Shown here one piece after another: positions 50,749-61,207 of a stretch of DNA of 64,000 nt (within the stretch, counting starts at the first letter, position 1; every line of letters begins with the position of its first letter). The position numbers were made by a program, and so were the translations under genes. Origin of the DNA: Zelonia costaricensis (taxonomy: Eukaryota; Euglenozoa; Kinetoplastea; Trypanosomatida; Trypanosomatidae); contig JASAOO010003498.1 of NCBI GenBank assembly GCA_030849075.1, positions 1-64,000 of the forward strand, written 5' to 3'. The notes beneath the pieces are model-generated. The model saw only the letters and a program-made list of their open reading frames with translations. It was not told where the DNA came from and ran no database searches.

Positions 50749-52482
50749 GGCAGAGAGGCGCGCCGCTCTGGTTGGCACTTGGTCAGCAGCCGGAAGAAGA
50801 CAGTGCTAGGAAAGGGGATGGGGGGAGGCCGGAGGGTCGAGATGGGAGCGTGAGATGGCCGCCGTCTCCTGTGGCGCCGTGCCAAGTCGGTGTCTGGATG
50901 CTTCGCTGGAAGTTCAAGCGGGCGCGGAGCTGGTGGTGACGAGGGGTGCACGCGGAGGGTCAGCAGCGAGAAGTGGGGCAGAGCAAAGTGGGGAAGACGG
51001 GGCAGAGCAGCACAGGGTCGTAGAGGGGATGTGTGGTCCCTGACACTCTCCCGCCGCCCCCGCTGCAGCAGTTGAGGAGAGTTGGCCACAGTGTCGGAGC
51101 AGGCCGCCGGCGCTCGGCTGTGACCAGAAATGGGGTGCACCTCCACCGTGCGCACACTCCCGCGTCGAGGGTGCACGTTGTGAGAGCGCCGGCACGGGGG
51201 CAAGCAGCCGTCTAGCAGTTCACTGAACTGTAGGCGGTGCTGCCACTGCACCTGTGTCGTGGTGAAGCTGCGCGCACGCGTGTCGCTAGGCTGCTGGCCT
51301 CCGGCCTCCGTGGCCGCCCTCGCCGTGCTTTTGCTGTGTTTGATTCGTTTTGCTGGAGTACCCTCGCACGCACGGCGTTGCACAGTGGCGCCCGAGTCGC
51401 AGGCAGGCCCGAGTCGCCGTCCCCGCTGACAGGTCAGCGAGGGACGACCGCCGCACACACGCTCACGAAGGGGCGAGTTGACCTGCACGCAACCGGAGGC
51501 GTGCATGAAATGGAGGAGCGCGCATAGACGAGGCACCACACGCGCATGGCCGCTCGGTCGTTGAGTCGGCTCGGATTCACAGGTCAGTACACCAACCCGT
51601 TCGCCCGACACATAAAGCTCTTTCCTCCCAGGATGCGTGCCGGTAGGCGAGTGCTTCACCGCCGCACGAGCGTGGCCGTCCGCATTGTCGTTGACGCCGC
51701 CGCCGCACAGGAGATGCACGAGCAGCGAAGGCGGCGGAGGAGGAGGGAGGGGGAGGGGGCGCCAACGCCCGAGAGGCGAACGGAACGGAGAGAAGAAAGG
51801 AAGGAAAAAGACGAGACGCGAAGAAGATGAAGGAAGGGGGGGGGCAAAGGCAGAGTAGGTGACAGACGCCACGCGACACCAACGACGCGCTGCGGGCCTC
51901 TGTGAGGGAGACGAGAGTGGGAGGGGAGGGGGGACACCGAGGCGCGTCTTCGCGGGGAGCCATACACCGCACACGCCCTCATGACGGGCGGCCGCTCTCT
52001 ACGCCGCCCTCCCCCCCCCTCCCCCCTCCCCGCCCTGACTTGCACCGACGAGATCCGCGCGTTGGGGCGGGGGTGAGGGGGGGGTGGGGGAGGGCGGGAG
52101 AGGCGCGCCGCTGGAGACGATCGTATAAGCATCAGCGTGCGCCACGAGGGGACGGGGGACGGAAGTAAAGGAAAAGAGGAGAAACGGAGAAGGACGAGAA
52201 CGGCTCAGTGAAGCGAGGACACACGCACGGTGGGAAGGGGGCGGGGCCGGCAAGAAGACGGGAGATGGAGGGGATGGTGACACTCGGCTCGTTGGGCGAC
52301 GCTGCCGCTGTCACTTCCGGCCTCACACGTGGATGGTATCTACTACCGACCTCGTGCGCGTGCGTGGACAGAGTGCTCACACGTGTACGGTGCGCGTGCA
52401 CGTGCCCCGCACTTCCCGCAATCCAAACGTCCTCACGGTCGCTTCACGACGTGTGCAACCGCGCCGCGGGGGCCCTGCGCGC
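50749..52482. other. 1.7-kb intergenic region
   Basis: No supported gene on the minus strand. A plus-strand frame (51546-51830) reads like a protein for its first 55 codons and then becomes a poly-Arg reading; I record it but do not accept it. Pyrimidine-type blocks and C/G runs lie at about 52010-52030 and 52075-52090. Confidence 0.5.
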
Positions 52483-52767
52483 TCAGCTCTGCTGGAGGTA
52501 GTTTGGCACGTACTCGCCAACAATCACGACAGCGAACTCAGTGCGAGAGCTCTTGTCCGACTTGAGCTTCACGACCACCTGCGACTGCTTGGGGTCCTTG
52601 GCCAGTGAGTTGTGCACCTCCCGGAGAATCCACTTGCGCAGCGGCAGGCCGTCCTCCGGTGGGTTGTCGTTAACGCCATCAAACTGGTTGAGCAGATACA
52701 TGTCATCCAGGTAGTTGGCGCTCGTGATGCGCTCCCGCGGCACCTCAACGTTGACCGTGGTGACCAT
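52483..52767 (-). CDS. Conserved-looking hypothetical protein, 94 aa
   Basis: The ATG at 52767 lies directly beside a (GT)13 repeat. The frame continues upstream through that repeat to 53307, but this part is not protein-like. The product is 94 residues, starting MVTTVNVEVPRERIT. It has a compact globular look: PLRKWILREVHNSLAK helix, then two strands SQVVVKLKSD and FAVVIVGEYVPNYL, with an acidic loop before them (GVNDNPPEDG). There is no signal peptide or membrane segment. I do not recognise the family. Very strong third-position G/C bias makes it a confident gene. Confidence 0.8.
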   Translation of the reverse strand: MVTTVNVEVPRERITSANYLDDMYLLNQFDGVNDNPPEDGLPLRKWILREVHNSLAKDPKQSQVVVKLKSDKSSRTEFAVVIVGEYVPNYLQQS

Positions 52768-53460
52768 TGCGTGTGTGTGTGTGTGTGTGTGTGTGTCTGT
52801 GTGAGAGGAGCGGGCCGACGGGGGCTGCAGAAGCACAGGAGTGGGGACGCTACTCGTGACTCTGAACCTACAGCGGAAACTCCGACGAGGGAGAAAGACG
52901 GCAAAGTATGTGAGAGGAGGGTTGGGGGGGGGCGAGAGTGTGAGAGAGACGAGGCCGTTTTGGTTGTTCTGCCGAGTCGTCTCAGTCACGGAGCGAATAC
53001 AGCGGAGGCGTAATAAGCGGAAGAGAGAGGGGGGAGGGGGGGGAAAACTTGAAGCTGCTGTTCCATCGGCAGGGTCGCATGGAGTGAAAGGCAGACGGCG
53101 TGGCGTGATGCGCGGGTGCCACGTGTGTGGTGTGAGGCGGAGGGCGGAGAAAGGGCGGGGAGAGAGGGAGTACGCCAAGTAGGAGGAGGTGAAGGGGATC
53201 ATGGTAGAGGCGCTTGGCGTGTCTGCGCGGTACGGGACCGCCCCAGCCCCTGCCGCCGCCTGCGGATGCACAGAGAAGGCCATCATCGCGGATGGGCTGC
53301 CCTCCATCCATCGCGTTGCAGCTTTTCGCTTCTATCAACTCCCTCCCTCCCTCGGTGCACGACGTCCCCGCTGCACGAGCTCGCCACCTGCGCGGGAAGG
53401 GGACAGGGGAAAGGATGGCATCACACGTCAAAGGGCGCCACAGACTCCACTCCGCACTCA
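52768..53460. other. Intergenic with (GT)13 repeat at the start
   Basis: A perfect GT repeat at 52771-52796 lies immediately upstream of the ATG at 52767, so the 5' UTR of that gene probably contains CA repeats. A pyrimidine tract in the RNA at 53020-53045 is a candidate splice signal. No other gene seen. Confidence 0.55.
52771..52796. repeat. (GT)13 microsatellite
   Basis: A 26-base perfect GT repeat three bases from the start codon at 52767. Confidence 0.9.
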
Positions 53461-54465
53461 TCACGGACGGCTGCACTGCAGGAGACTCTCGCCGATGGCC
53501 TCGTAGCGTTGCAGGAAGAGGTTCAGCGGCACCCACGACTGGGGACGCCGGTGCACACGCACTGCCCACGCCGCCACATCGTCCAGCGTCGTCTCCGGTT
53601 CGCGACACGCTGTCGCAGCGGGGGCAAGAAGAGCCGCAAGCGCGTCGCACTCCTCTGGAGCTGCCTCGCAAGAAAGCAGGCACGGCGGCGCGTCGCACGC
53701 GGTGTTCGCTGCGTGGCTGCCTCGACTCACGCCCTCGACCTGCACTTCAAGCACCTTGGCCGGCACGTGGGCAGCCTGTGCAGCCGCGGTGCACCGCTCC
53801 GCCAGCGCCTCGGCGACGCCGCCGCTGCTGGTGTGCAGCACCGCTGCGACACCGTAAAGCACGCCTGTGATGCAGCCCTCGCCGTACGTCGCCCGCTCCG
53901 CATCGCTTGTCGGCGGCGCACGCACGGGCACGCGCTTGTACTCAGCCGTGGCGTACTCGCGTGGCTCCATCTCGATGGAAATGCGCCGCGACACGAGTAC
54001 CACGTACCAGCCCGCAGCCCCCGCAGCGTTTGTGGTGGCATCAGCCGGGTCGGTTAGCTTGGGCAGCGGCACCTGCACCCCGCCGACGCGCAGGCATCGC
54101 CGCCGCTGCGCCTCCGGCGCGGCGATAGCAGTGAGCGTGAGGTTGTGGAAGCCACAGACAGACAGGCCCTTGTGCACGTTCACGTGCAGCTCCCCCAGCA
54201 CTGGGTGCCGCTGCTGCGCACTGCGGCTGAGAAGGTCCCGTGAGACGGCAAAGGCCCGCCGCTCCGGTGCCGGATGGGCGGCGCCTGACTCGTCCGTGCG
54301 GGGGGCAAACCACCGACTTGGGCTGAAGCTGTCGGCCGACGCGGCGAGAAGCCAGCAGCGACCCAGCAGCTCCGCCTGCTGCGGCAGCACGCACAGCGGG
54401 CCGCTCGTGATGGGTTGCCGCTTCGGCTCTGCGGACGGCCCCGAAGGGCACATGCGCTGCCCCAT
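53461..54465 (-). CDS. Hypothetical protein, 334 aa
   Basis: The ATG at 54465 gives 334 residues starting MGQRMCPSGPSAEPKRQ. I do not recognise any domain. The N-terminal third has a Leu/Cys-rich segment (QAELLGRCWLLAAS, about 31-44). The middle (about 90-225) looks like an alpha/beta domain, with strands such as LGELHVNVHKGLSV, WYVVLVSRRISIEM and GCITGVLYGVAAVL. The final third is Ala/Cys-rich helical and ends with a Trp/Phe-containing helix (WVPLNLFLQRYEAIGESLL). No signal peptide or transmembrane helix is evident. Third-position bias supports the gene. Confidence 0.75.
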   Translation of the reverse strand: MGQRMCPSGPSAEPKRQPITSGPLCVLPQQAELLGRCWLLAASADSFSPSRWFAPRTDESGAAHPAPERRAFAVSRDLLSRSAQQRHPVLGELHVNVHKGLSVCGFHNLTLTAIAAPEAQRRRCLRVGGVQVPLPKLTDPADATTNAAGAAGWYVVLVSRRISIEMEPREYATAEYKRVPVRAPPTSDAERATYGEGCITGVLYGVAAVLHTSSGGVAEALAERCTAAAQAAHVPAKVLEVQVEGVSRGSHAANTACDAPPCLLSCEAAPEECDALAALLAPAATACREPETTLDDVAAWAVRVHRRPQSWVPLNLFLQRYEAIGESLLQCSRP

Positions 54466-54734
54466 CGTTCAAACACGTGACACACACACACACACACACG
54501 CACACACACGTGCAGCAGGAAGGTGGAAGTGGTTGCACAGCTCTTCACACGCGTGACGTCGCGTGGTGGTGTCAGCGCGTGGAGCAGAAGGCGAATGTCG
54601 GCAGTGGGACGTTGGCAGCCGCCGTGCGGCCGGTGCTCGTCAATCGAAGCGGTGCTCTAATCGCGAGTGTCGGCCTGCGCGGTGGAGCGCGAGTGCGACG
54701 AGATAGAAGGCCAGCGGTGCCGCGGTAGTGCAGT

Positions 54735-54777
<43 letters not shown>

Positions 54778-55351
54778 GTATCAGAGTTGTCAGGCGAGGA
54801 AAGAAAGAGGATCCTGCAAGGTCAGGGATAGCCGGAGCACGAGGCGCGTGCACACTGGCCAAGCGTACGCCAATTGTGAGCGTGCCGTTTCGGCGATGCA
54901 CCTTGTCAGGCTTGCCGGTGCGTGTGTCGGTGCGTAAACGGGTGGCGGAGACGTGCCGCAAAAGGCCGCCGTGTCGCTCCCGGTACGTCACGCATCACCC
55001 GCTTCGTTGTGTTTTGTGGTTCGTTAAGCCGGTTCGAATGCCGCACGCAACCGCGTCGCTGCGCCACCCTCACGGCCGACGCCGTTTGGCAGATGTCAGC
55101 GATTTTGCGGCGAGGCAGCAGGCACTCCGACAATGCGCCAGTCGCATCAACCTGCGGTGCGCGTGACAGCCGAGGAGGACACGCGCGCACGAATGCGTCG
55201 AGGTGCCGCGCCCGTACAACGATGAGGCCGGCTGCGATTTACGTGTCGAGTGCGCTACCCCTGCTGTGTGTGTGTGTGTGAAGATCGAGCGCGCGACGAA
55301 GAAGCGAGCTGGCGCAGCCACGAACGCGGCAGCCTTCTCTCCACTCGTGCT
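54466..55351. other. Intergenic with two dinucleotide repeats
   Basis: A (CA)n run at about 54481-54508 sits just upstream of the ATG at 54465, and a (GT)17 run lies at about 54739-54773. A short GT run lies at 55265-55279. No gene seen. Confidence 0.55.
54739..54773. repeat. (GT)17 microsatellite
   Basis: About 35 bases of perfect GT dinucleotide repeat, the longest dinucleotide array in the window. Confidence 0.9.
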
Positions 55352-57760
55352 TTAGACGAACACCGCCTCCAGGCTGCTGCTCGCACGCAGGCGACCTTGT
55401 TTCCCGCTCCGATCCAGCGCATCGGCCCGCAGCGCGGCGCTGCCGTCCACCAGCACCGTCTCCACGTGCTCCACGGTGAGCGACAGCGCCTGGGAGACGA
55501 GGTCGATCACCCGCGGGGTCACGTCGCTGGCTACCCCACACCCCAGCTCTCGCATCGCCTCCAGTGCGAGCTGCTGCCGCGCTCGTGGCTGCGGCGTCAG
55601 CAGCGCCTGCTGCAGCAGCAACTCCGCCACAACGCCGTGCGGTGCCGTGTCGTCCGTGTCGGCGTACGCCTCCCGCACGGCGCGCACGGCCAGCGCCACA
55701 AAGTCTAGCGTGGCCGCACGCTGCCCCGCTTGCCCGTCCTCGTCCAGCAGGAAGCCGCTGTTCCCGCCATCGTCGTCGCCGGACGCACGAACACAGCGCA
55801 GTAGCGTCGCGGCGAGCATGTGGCGCACTTGCCGCAAGGGGATGGGCAAGTCGGGCACCCGCGCGGGTGGCCGCTGTCGCACCTGCCGCTCGTAGACCTC
55901 CAGCGCGGCCTCCCACCGCGTTGCTGTCAGAATGCCGTACACCTCCGTGTCCTCGAGCCACCGGCACTCCGGTGACACACGCCCGAACACGGCGACCAGA
56001 CGGGCGCGCAGATCCGGCAGCAGCGGACACGGCGGACCGCCCGGCACGGCGGCAGCGGCGATGAGGTGGCAACACCGAAAAACCGTCTGCAGTTCGATCT
56101 TGCGCACCTGCGGCTGCTGCGGCCAAGGATTGCTGTCGTACGCGTCCAGCAAGCGCTGCGCCACGCGCCACTTCTCCGTCCGCGTCGTCTGCACGCGACG
56201 GCTGGCGAGAAGCTGCAGACATGCGACGCAGCACGGCCGATCGAGCCCTGCGCCGTCCGCCACAAGCGCCTCGACCTGCTCCCCAATGTCAGACGAGAGC
56301 TGCACCACGTGGCGCAGCGAGTGCAAGTACGACAGCAGCGCCTCTGGGTGCGCGCTCCGCAGCGTGTAGAGAGCGCTGAAGGCCTCTCGCAGCGCCGCGG
56401 CACGAGCAGCGTTGCCGGCGGCATTGCAGGCGGCCATGGTGAACAGAAACGCCTCGGGCGTGGGCACGAGCAGGCGGTGCGTCGTGGAGGCGAGGGTGAG
56501 GTCGGTGTCCCCTAGCAGCTGCACCGCCGCCTCCCACCGCCCCGCCGCAGCAGCGGCCTTGATGAGGGCCTCCGTGAAGCGGCACCCGGCGTCGCCCGTG
56601 ACGTGGTCGTCCGGCACCCGCTCGCGGATGTGCACCAGGGTCTGCCACATACCGTCCCGGTCCGCAGCAGAGAGGGCGTGGTGCGGCTTCACAAAGGACT
56701 CCCCGCTGCGCCACACAGCGTCCAAGGCCGCGGCGTGGGCGTCGAGCGGCACCTCGTAGCCACTGCGCAGCAGCTTGCCGTACAACTCGAGCGCTGTCCG
56801 CCACGGTCGCGAGCCGAGTCCGTTGGTGCGGTAGCCGGTCATGAGCCCCATCAGCCGGGCCGTCATGTCCGCTGGCGGCTCAACACCCGGCACGAGCTCC
56901 GCGGCATACTGGTACACGTGCAGCGCGGTGCTCCACGAGACGTCGAGGTGGATGAGCTCGACAAGGCTGTCGCACGAGACGGGCAGGGCGGCAGCGGATC
57001 CGCTGCTCTTGCGCAGCTGGTACTCGGTCAGCGCCACGACCCCATTGTCAGCCCCCTCCAGCGTGAGGCCCAGCTTCTCCTGGAACGACGTCCCCTTAAC
57101 GGAGTACCGCTCCAGCCGGCGCGCCTGGTACATGGCAAACGCGCGCGCCTCGGCCGGACTCGTGTAGCCCCAGCGGCTGTCCGCGGCGGCCCCCACCGCG
57201 TCGGCCAGCGCCGCCTCGTACGCGTGGGCTCCCAGCTGTGCCGCGATGTTGTGCCGCAGCAGCGCACTCGTAAACGCGGCCACCGTCGCAGGCGTCAGGC
57301 TCGAGTCCTGCGTGCGGGCGGCCAGGAAGAAAGCCTCGGCCGCCTCCGCGGCACTGGTGGAGTGGCGGAGAAACGAGGCGAGGCGGCGCTGCAGCGGCGG
57401 GGACGACGACGGCGATTCGCGCACGGCGTAGGCGTGCTGCAGTGTGTGCCCGGCATGCAGGTCCGCAGCGTCGCGCGGCGCAGGCGCGGCCGCCGCAGCC
57501 CCACTGCCCACGGAGGCCGCTGACGTCCGCTGCGTGACGACGCGCGCGTCATCAGAAGTGGTGGGCGCGGAGCGTGGCGCGGTCGCGGCACTGCGAGTGG
57601 TTGCGCTCACGGAGGTGCCTGTTGCGTGCTCAGTGGCGTGGCGCGACTGGCGCTGCCATCGCTGGAGTTGGGCGCGGCGCCGCAGTGCCTTGGACACCGT
57701 CTCGAGTGGTGGGCGGCTGCCAGGCATGTCGGCTCCACACTGACAGTGGGTGGGAGTCAT
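55352..57760 (-). CDS. PPR-like helical-repeat protein, probably mitochondrial
   Basis: The open frame reaches 57892. I use the ATG at 57760 (802 residues); the ATG at 57727 (MPGSRPPLETVSKALRR, 791 residues) is equally plausible and gives a more basic, presequence-like N-terminus. After a disordered Ser/Thr/Ala-rich region (to about 110), the protein is all helical. Several segments have the pentatricopeptide pattern, for example PWRTALELYGKLLRSG with a following helix, and PTPEAFLFTMAACNAAGNAARAAAL. No catalytic motif is visible. PPR proteins in trypanosomatids act mostly in mitochondrial RNA processing, stability and translation. This fits the basic N-terminus, but the repeats are degenerate and the assignment is an inference. 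Confidence 0.8.
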   Translation of the reverse strand: MTPTHCQCGADMPGSRPPLETVSKALRRRAQLQRWQRQSRHATEHATGTSVSATTRSAATAPRSAPTTSDDARVVTQRTSAASVGSGAAAAAPAPRDAADLHAGHTLQHAYAVRESPSSSPPLQRRLASFLRHSTSAAEAAEAFFLAARTQDSSLTPATVAAFTSALLRHNIAAQLGAHAYEAALADAVGAAADSRWGYTSPAEARAFAMYQARRLERYSVKGTSFQEKLGLTLEGADNGVVALTEYQLRKSSGSAAALPVSCDSLVELIHLDVSWSTALHVYQYAAELVPGVEPPADMTARLMGLMTGYRTNGLGSRPWRTALELYGKLLRSGYEVPLDAHAAALDAVWRSGESFVKPHHALSAADRDGMWQTLVHIRERVPDDHVTGDAGCRFTEALIKAAAAAGRWEAAVQLLGDTDLTLASTTHRLLVPTPEAFLFTMAACNAAGNAARAAALREAFSALYTLRSAHPEALLSYLHSLRHVVQLSSDIGEQVEALVADGAGLDRPCCVACLQLLASRRVQTTRTEKWRVAQRLLDAYDSNPWPQQPQVRKIELQTVFRCCHLIAAAAVPGGPPCPLLPDLRARLVAVFGRVSPECRWLEDTEVYGILTATRWEAALEVYERQVRQRPPARVPDLPIPLRQVRHMLAATLLRCVRASGDDDGGNSGFLLDEDGQAGQRAATLDFVALAVRAVREAYADTDDTAPHGVVAELLLQQALLTPQPRARQQLALEAMRELGCGVASDVTPRVIDLVSQALSLTVEHVETVLVDGSAALRADALDRSGKQGRLRASSSLEAVFV

Positions 57761-59557
57761 CAGCAGTGGTGGCAGTAGTGGCAGGTGTGCGGGGTGGTGC
57801 ACAGGGCGGGTGTGCCACGAATGCCCCACACATGCCCCACGCATCAGCCAGTGAGGAGCGGAGAAGGAAAGAAGCGAAGGTGAGAGATGCAAATGATGAG
57901 CGCCCCGTTAGTTGCCCTCCGTGGAGGCCGCAACCCTGTATGAGCGGCGGATACCAAGTGTGTGCATGTGTGTGCATGTAGGTGATGCACCGCGCCACAG
58001 TCAGTCTGAGCGTGTGCGGCACGTAGCCCGTGAAGGCTGCCGAACACTGCACCGCGCCATGCCAACGAGAGCACGGCAGTCAGTTGCCAGGTTCTCCAGC
58101 ACCGCTGCGCTTCTGCTCCCCTTCACCGCGTCAGAAGTCGACGCCTGCGTGCCATCGTTGTGCTCCTTCGCTTTGCTGTCCTTGGTCGAATAAAGTGAAG
58201 GGGAAGGAGGCGTGTCGCCTCAACGCTGGTCACGCCAGTCGCTGTCACACCCCGGCACGGCACACACACTGCATCCACTAACCCTCCCTCTGCTCCAACG
58301 AGACACACACACACACACACACACGTCGGCCAATGATGAAACAAGACACCACGAGCTTCCACACAGACCGCCCACTCGCAGACACGCACGCCGCTGTTGC
58401 GCGCTGTCTGGCAGCGGTTCGCGCTGCGGTGTGGCGACGTGTTCACGTGTCGCGGAGAGGAGAAGGGGTGGAGGGAGGAGGGAGGGGGGGAGCAGGGCGG
58501 CGCAGTGCGAGCTGAGAAGAAGAGCGCGAGACCGGAAGAGGCGATATCAGCGGCCCACTGCCGCGCACACGGGTCACCGCCGAAGGGGCAAGTAGTCCAC
58601 AAGGTCGGACACGCGTGTGCAGGTCTGGCCTCGCATGCGCTCACACACACAGGCGCAGGCGCAGGCGCAAACATGTGCACTCTGATCGGCGCCTTCCCAC
58701 TCACAAAGAGAAACAAACAGCACCTCGTACAGAGGGGGGGTGCGCTCGCAGCGCACACGCACGCGAAGGCCATCGTCCACGCGGCCGCGCACACAGGGGT
58801 GGAGAAGAACGACAGCACACACACACACAGACATAAACGCCGCACATACACGAGAGAGAAAAAGAGACAAGGAGTACACGGAGAAGACACACGACAAGCA
58901 GCAACAGCGGCGCAATAGAAAGAAGACGACGGCGAGGAGAACGCGAGTGAGGCCGCTCAGGCGACGGGGGGGGAGGGGGGGGCTAAGCATTAGGGAGCCT
59001 GAGGAGCAGCTGTTGCGCTTGACATGGGGAACGAAGAGGGGGAGGGGCGGGGGTAGCGGAGGCCGCTGCAGTTGAAGGCGGCTTTCGAGCCGGCAAGTGC
59101 AAGAGCGGAGGGGCGAGGATGTCGGCGACGAAGGTTGGGGAAGGCATCGGTTGAAAGCGAAGAAGGCGAAGGTGAACACGCACACACACACACGCACACA
59201 CAAAAGACGCGAGAGAGGGTGGAAGAGACACATCGCGCGAGACAGAGCGCCACCGCGGTCGGAGGAGAAGTCAGCGCGGCGGAGGGCGGCGCGAGAACGG
59301 GAGCGCTCGTCTTCGCACTCGCGCACACACACACAAGCACGGCGGCTCCCCTCTCTCCCGCTAAGACTAACATCGCCCCGCGCCTACCCCGCCAACGCAA
59401 CCACACCCGCACATACCTCCTTTCGATGGTGTACACTCTCGTGTCCTGACCGTCGCGGCAGCGGCGCGTTGATGGCAACGAAGACATCGCAATACTGAGC
59501 TGCAGCACCGCAGAGGGGTGTAGCCTCGGGGGTTGGGGGGTGCTAAGGAGGACCGTC
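57761..59557. other. 1.8-kb intergenic region downstream of calcineurin A
   Basis: No supported gene. It contains (CA)n runs at about 58303-58323 and 59179-59203 and GGGGGGAGGGGGGG-type DNA at 58967-58982. The minus-strand frames here (58123-58890, 58574-59332, 58990-59589) are Val/Cys/Ser microsatellite readings. Confidence 0.5.
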
Positions 59558-61207
59558 TCACGAGCTGCCCGTGCTCGACGATGCGACACTCAGGGCGCGG
59601 CTCACGGCGTTCGGCTCCGAAATTGCCTCGCTCTGCGTCGGGCCCTCGGGCCACCGCTCATTCACGAGGTCGATCTCCCGCGACTGGTGGAAGCCCCGGA
59701 TCGCCTCCAGCACGCCCTCCGGCCCACGCTGCAGGACGCCTTGTGGCAACGACCCGCCGGCCAGCCCCTTCAGCCGCACCACGTTCTCATTGTTCTCCCG
59801 CAGCGTGCGGAACATGCGGGACAGCTTGCCCATCGCCATGATCTTCTTGCGGATCTGCTCCCCGCGCAGCTCCAACACGCTGCTGCTCACGTCGGTCGCG
59901 GAGGCCGACGCTGACGCAGCGGTCGTCGCCGCTGCCGCTACCGCTGCGGCCTCTGCCTCGTTGAGCAGGAGGTACTGGTCCTCGCTGGCGTCGATGATGT
60001 GCAGCACGTTCGTCCAAATGTCCAGCAGCTTCTCGGCCACAAACGGCAGTGACCACGTGAAGGCGTTCATGAAGTTGGGCAGGTAGTACGGGTGGGGGCT
60101 GCTGTTGAGCTGCCGGATGTTCATGACGTTGCGGTTCAGCATCAAGACAGCGGCGCGGTTGTCGTACGTGTCGCAGTAGTTCGGGGCCGAGAAGATGCAG
60201 ATCACGGCGGGGAAGCCCTTGCTGGTCTTCTTGTACAGGTGATAGCCCTCGTCCTGCGCCTCGTGGCCGCGAATCACCGTGATGAGGTTGTTCTCCTGCA
60301 GAAAACTGCGAGCCGCAGCGTTGCTGTAGACGTACGAGCAGCCGCGAGTTGTGTTGGGCACGAAGGGCTGCGACGCGGCCGGGTCCTCCTCCTTCTCGTC
60401 GAGCGGGTCAGACCAAAGAAGGTCGCACATCGGCCCTGACGACGGCGGCTCGCGGAAGCGGTGAATGGCGTTGATGTCGGCGATGCGCTTCACCTCGGGC
60501 GAGAGACCGCCATGGACGCAGAGAAAGCGGTTGTTCAGGACGCAGGCGAGCGGTAGACAGTCGAAGGCGGACATCATCGCGTTGTACACGGCGATGGAGT
60601 ACTTGTACAGCACCTCCCGCTTGAAGTTGAAGTACGCGGTGAGGTGGCGGCTCTCGTGGTTGCCGCGCAGCATCACCATGGTGGTGGGGTTGCAGATCTT
60701 GTAGCACATGAGCAGCAGAATCACCTCCATCCCGAAGCAGCCGCGGTCCACGTAGTCGCCAAGGAATATGTACTTCTGCTCGGACGGGTTGCCGCCGATG
60801 GAGAGGAGGTTGAGCAGGTCGTAGAACTGGCCGTGGATGTCGCCCGCGATGACGACCGGGTCGTCCAGTCGCATCACGTTCGGCTCCTCCTTCCAGATCA
60901 GCGCGCACCGCGTAATGATCGAGAGCGCGTCCGCCTCGCTCAGCAGCCCCTCCTTCGCGAAGTGCTCGCGCGCAACCTCAGGCCGGGGCTTGCCGGCGTC
61001 ATCGAAGAGCTCGGAGCTGCTGAGCGGCTCCCAGCTGGGCGGTGGGACAGACGGGTCGCCGCGCTCCGTCATGAGCATCTTCTCCACCTTGCCGTTCACG
61101 TTGGACACGGAGCTGACGGCGATCTCGACGTCCGCGGCCTCCTCGGCCTCCTGGGCGAAGGTCGCCGAGCAGGCCTTGAGGTCCTCCGTGTCTGGTGTGA
61201 GAGGCAT
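59558..61207 (-). CDS. CNA: Calcineurin A, Ser/Thr protein phosphatase 2B catalytic subunit
   Basis: The Ca2+/calmodulin-activated protein phosphatase. The ATG at 61207 gives 549 residues; the frame upstream reads through a (GT)n repeat. Metal and phosphate motifs are intact: GDIHG (122-126), GDYVDRG (150-156), GNHE (182-185), HGG (232-234) and SAPNYCD (340-346). The calcineurin B-binding helix (FTWSLPFVAEKLLDIWTNV) lies at about 383-401. The calmodulin-binding segment (RKKIMAMGKLSRMF... to RLKGL) at about 450-482 and the autoinhibitory segment (REIDLVNERWP) at about 510-520 are both recognisable by comparison with animal calcineurin. An Ala/Thr/Ser-rich insert (about 418-443) lies between them. 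It needs a calcineurin B partner, not in this window. It matches my memory of LmjF26.2530. In Leishmania calcineurin is linked to stress tolerance. Confidence 0.96.
   Translation of the reverse strand: MPLTPDTEDLKACSATFAQEAEEAADVEIAVSSVSNVNGKVEKMLMTERGDPSVPPPSWEPLSSSELFDDAGKPRPEVAREHFAKEGLLSEADALSIITRCALIWKEEPNVMRLDDPVVIAGDIHGQFYDLLNLLSIGGNPSEQKYIFLGDYVDRGCFGMEVILLLMCYKICNPTTMVMLRGNHESRHLTAYFNFKREVLYKYSIAVYNAMMSAFDCLPLACVLNNRFLCVHGGLSPEVKRIADINAIHRFREPPSSGPMCDLLWSDPLDEKEEDPAASQPFVPNTTRGCSYVYSNAAARSFLQENNLITVIRGHEAQDEGYHLYKKTSKGFPAVICIFSAPNYCDTYDNRAAVLMLNRNVMNIRQLNSSPHPYYLPNFMNAFTWSLPFVAEKLLDIWTNVLHIIDASEDQYLLLNEAEAAAVAAAATTAASASASATDVSSSVLELRGEQIRKKIMAMGKLSRMFRTLRENNENVVRLKGLAGGSLPQGVLQRGPEGVLEAIRGFHQSREIDLVNERWPEGPTQSEAISEPNAVSRALSVASSSTGSS

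Noticed and set aside
51546..51830. Plus-strand open frame of 94 codons with an ATG
   Set aside because: The first part resembles a small basic protein, but it is antisense to the unit, has only moderate third-position bias, and ends in a poly-Arg/Glu reading of purine-rich DNA.
49167..51974. A 935-codon minus-strand open frame
   Set aside because: Its first 800 codons are Pro/Ser/Arg-rich readings of UTR, and its end overlaps the ATP-grasp/SET gene in another frame. It has no domain and contradicts the clear coding frame.
55030..55050. GGTTCGAAT sequence resembling a tRNA T-loop
   Set aside because: The flanking bases do not form an acceptor stem or the other arms, so it is not a tRNA.
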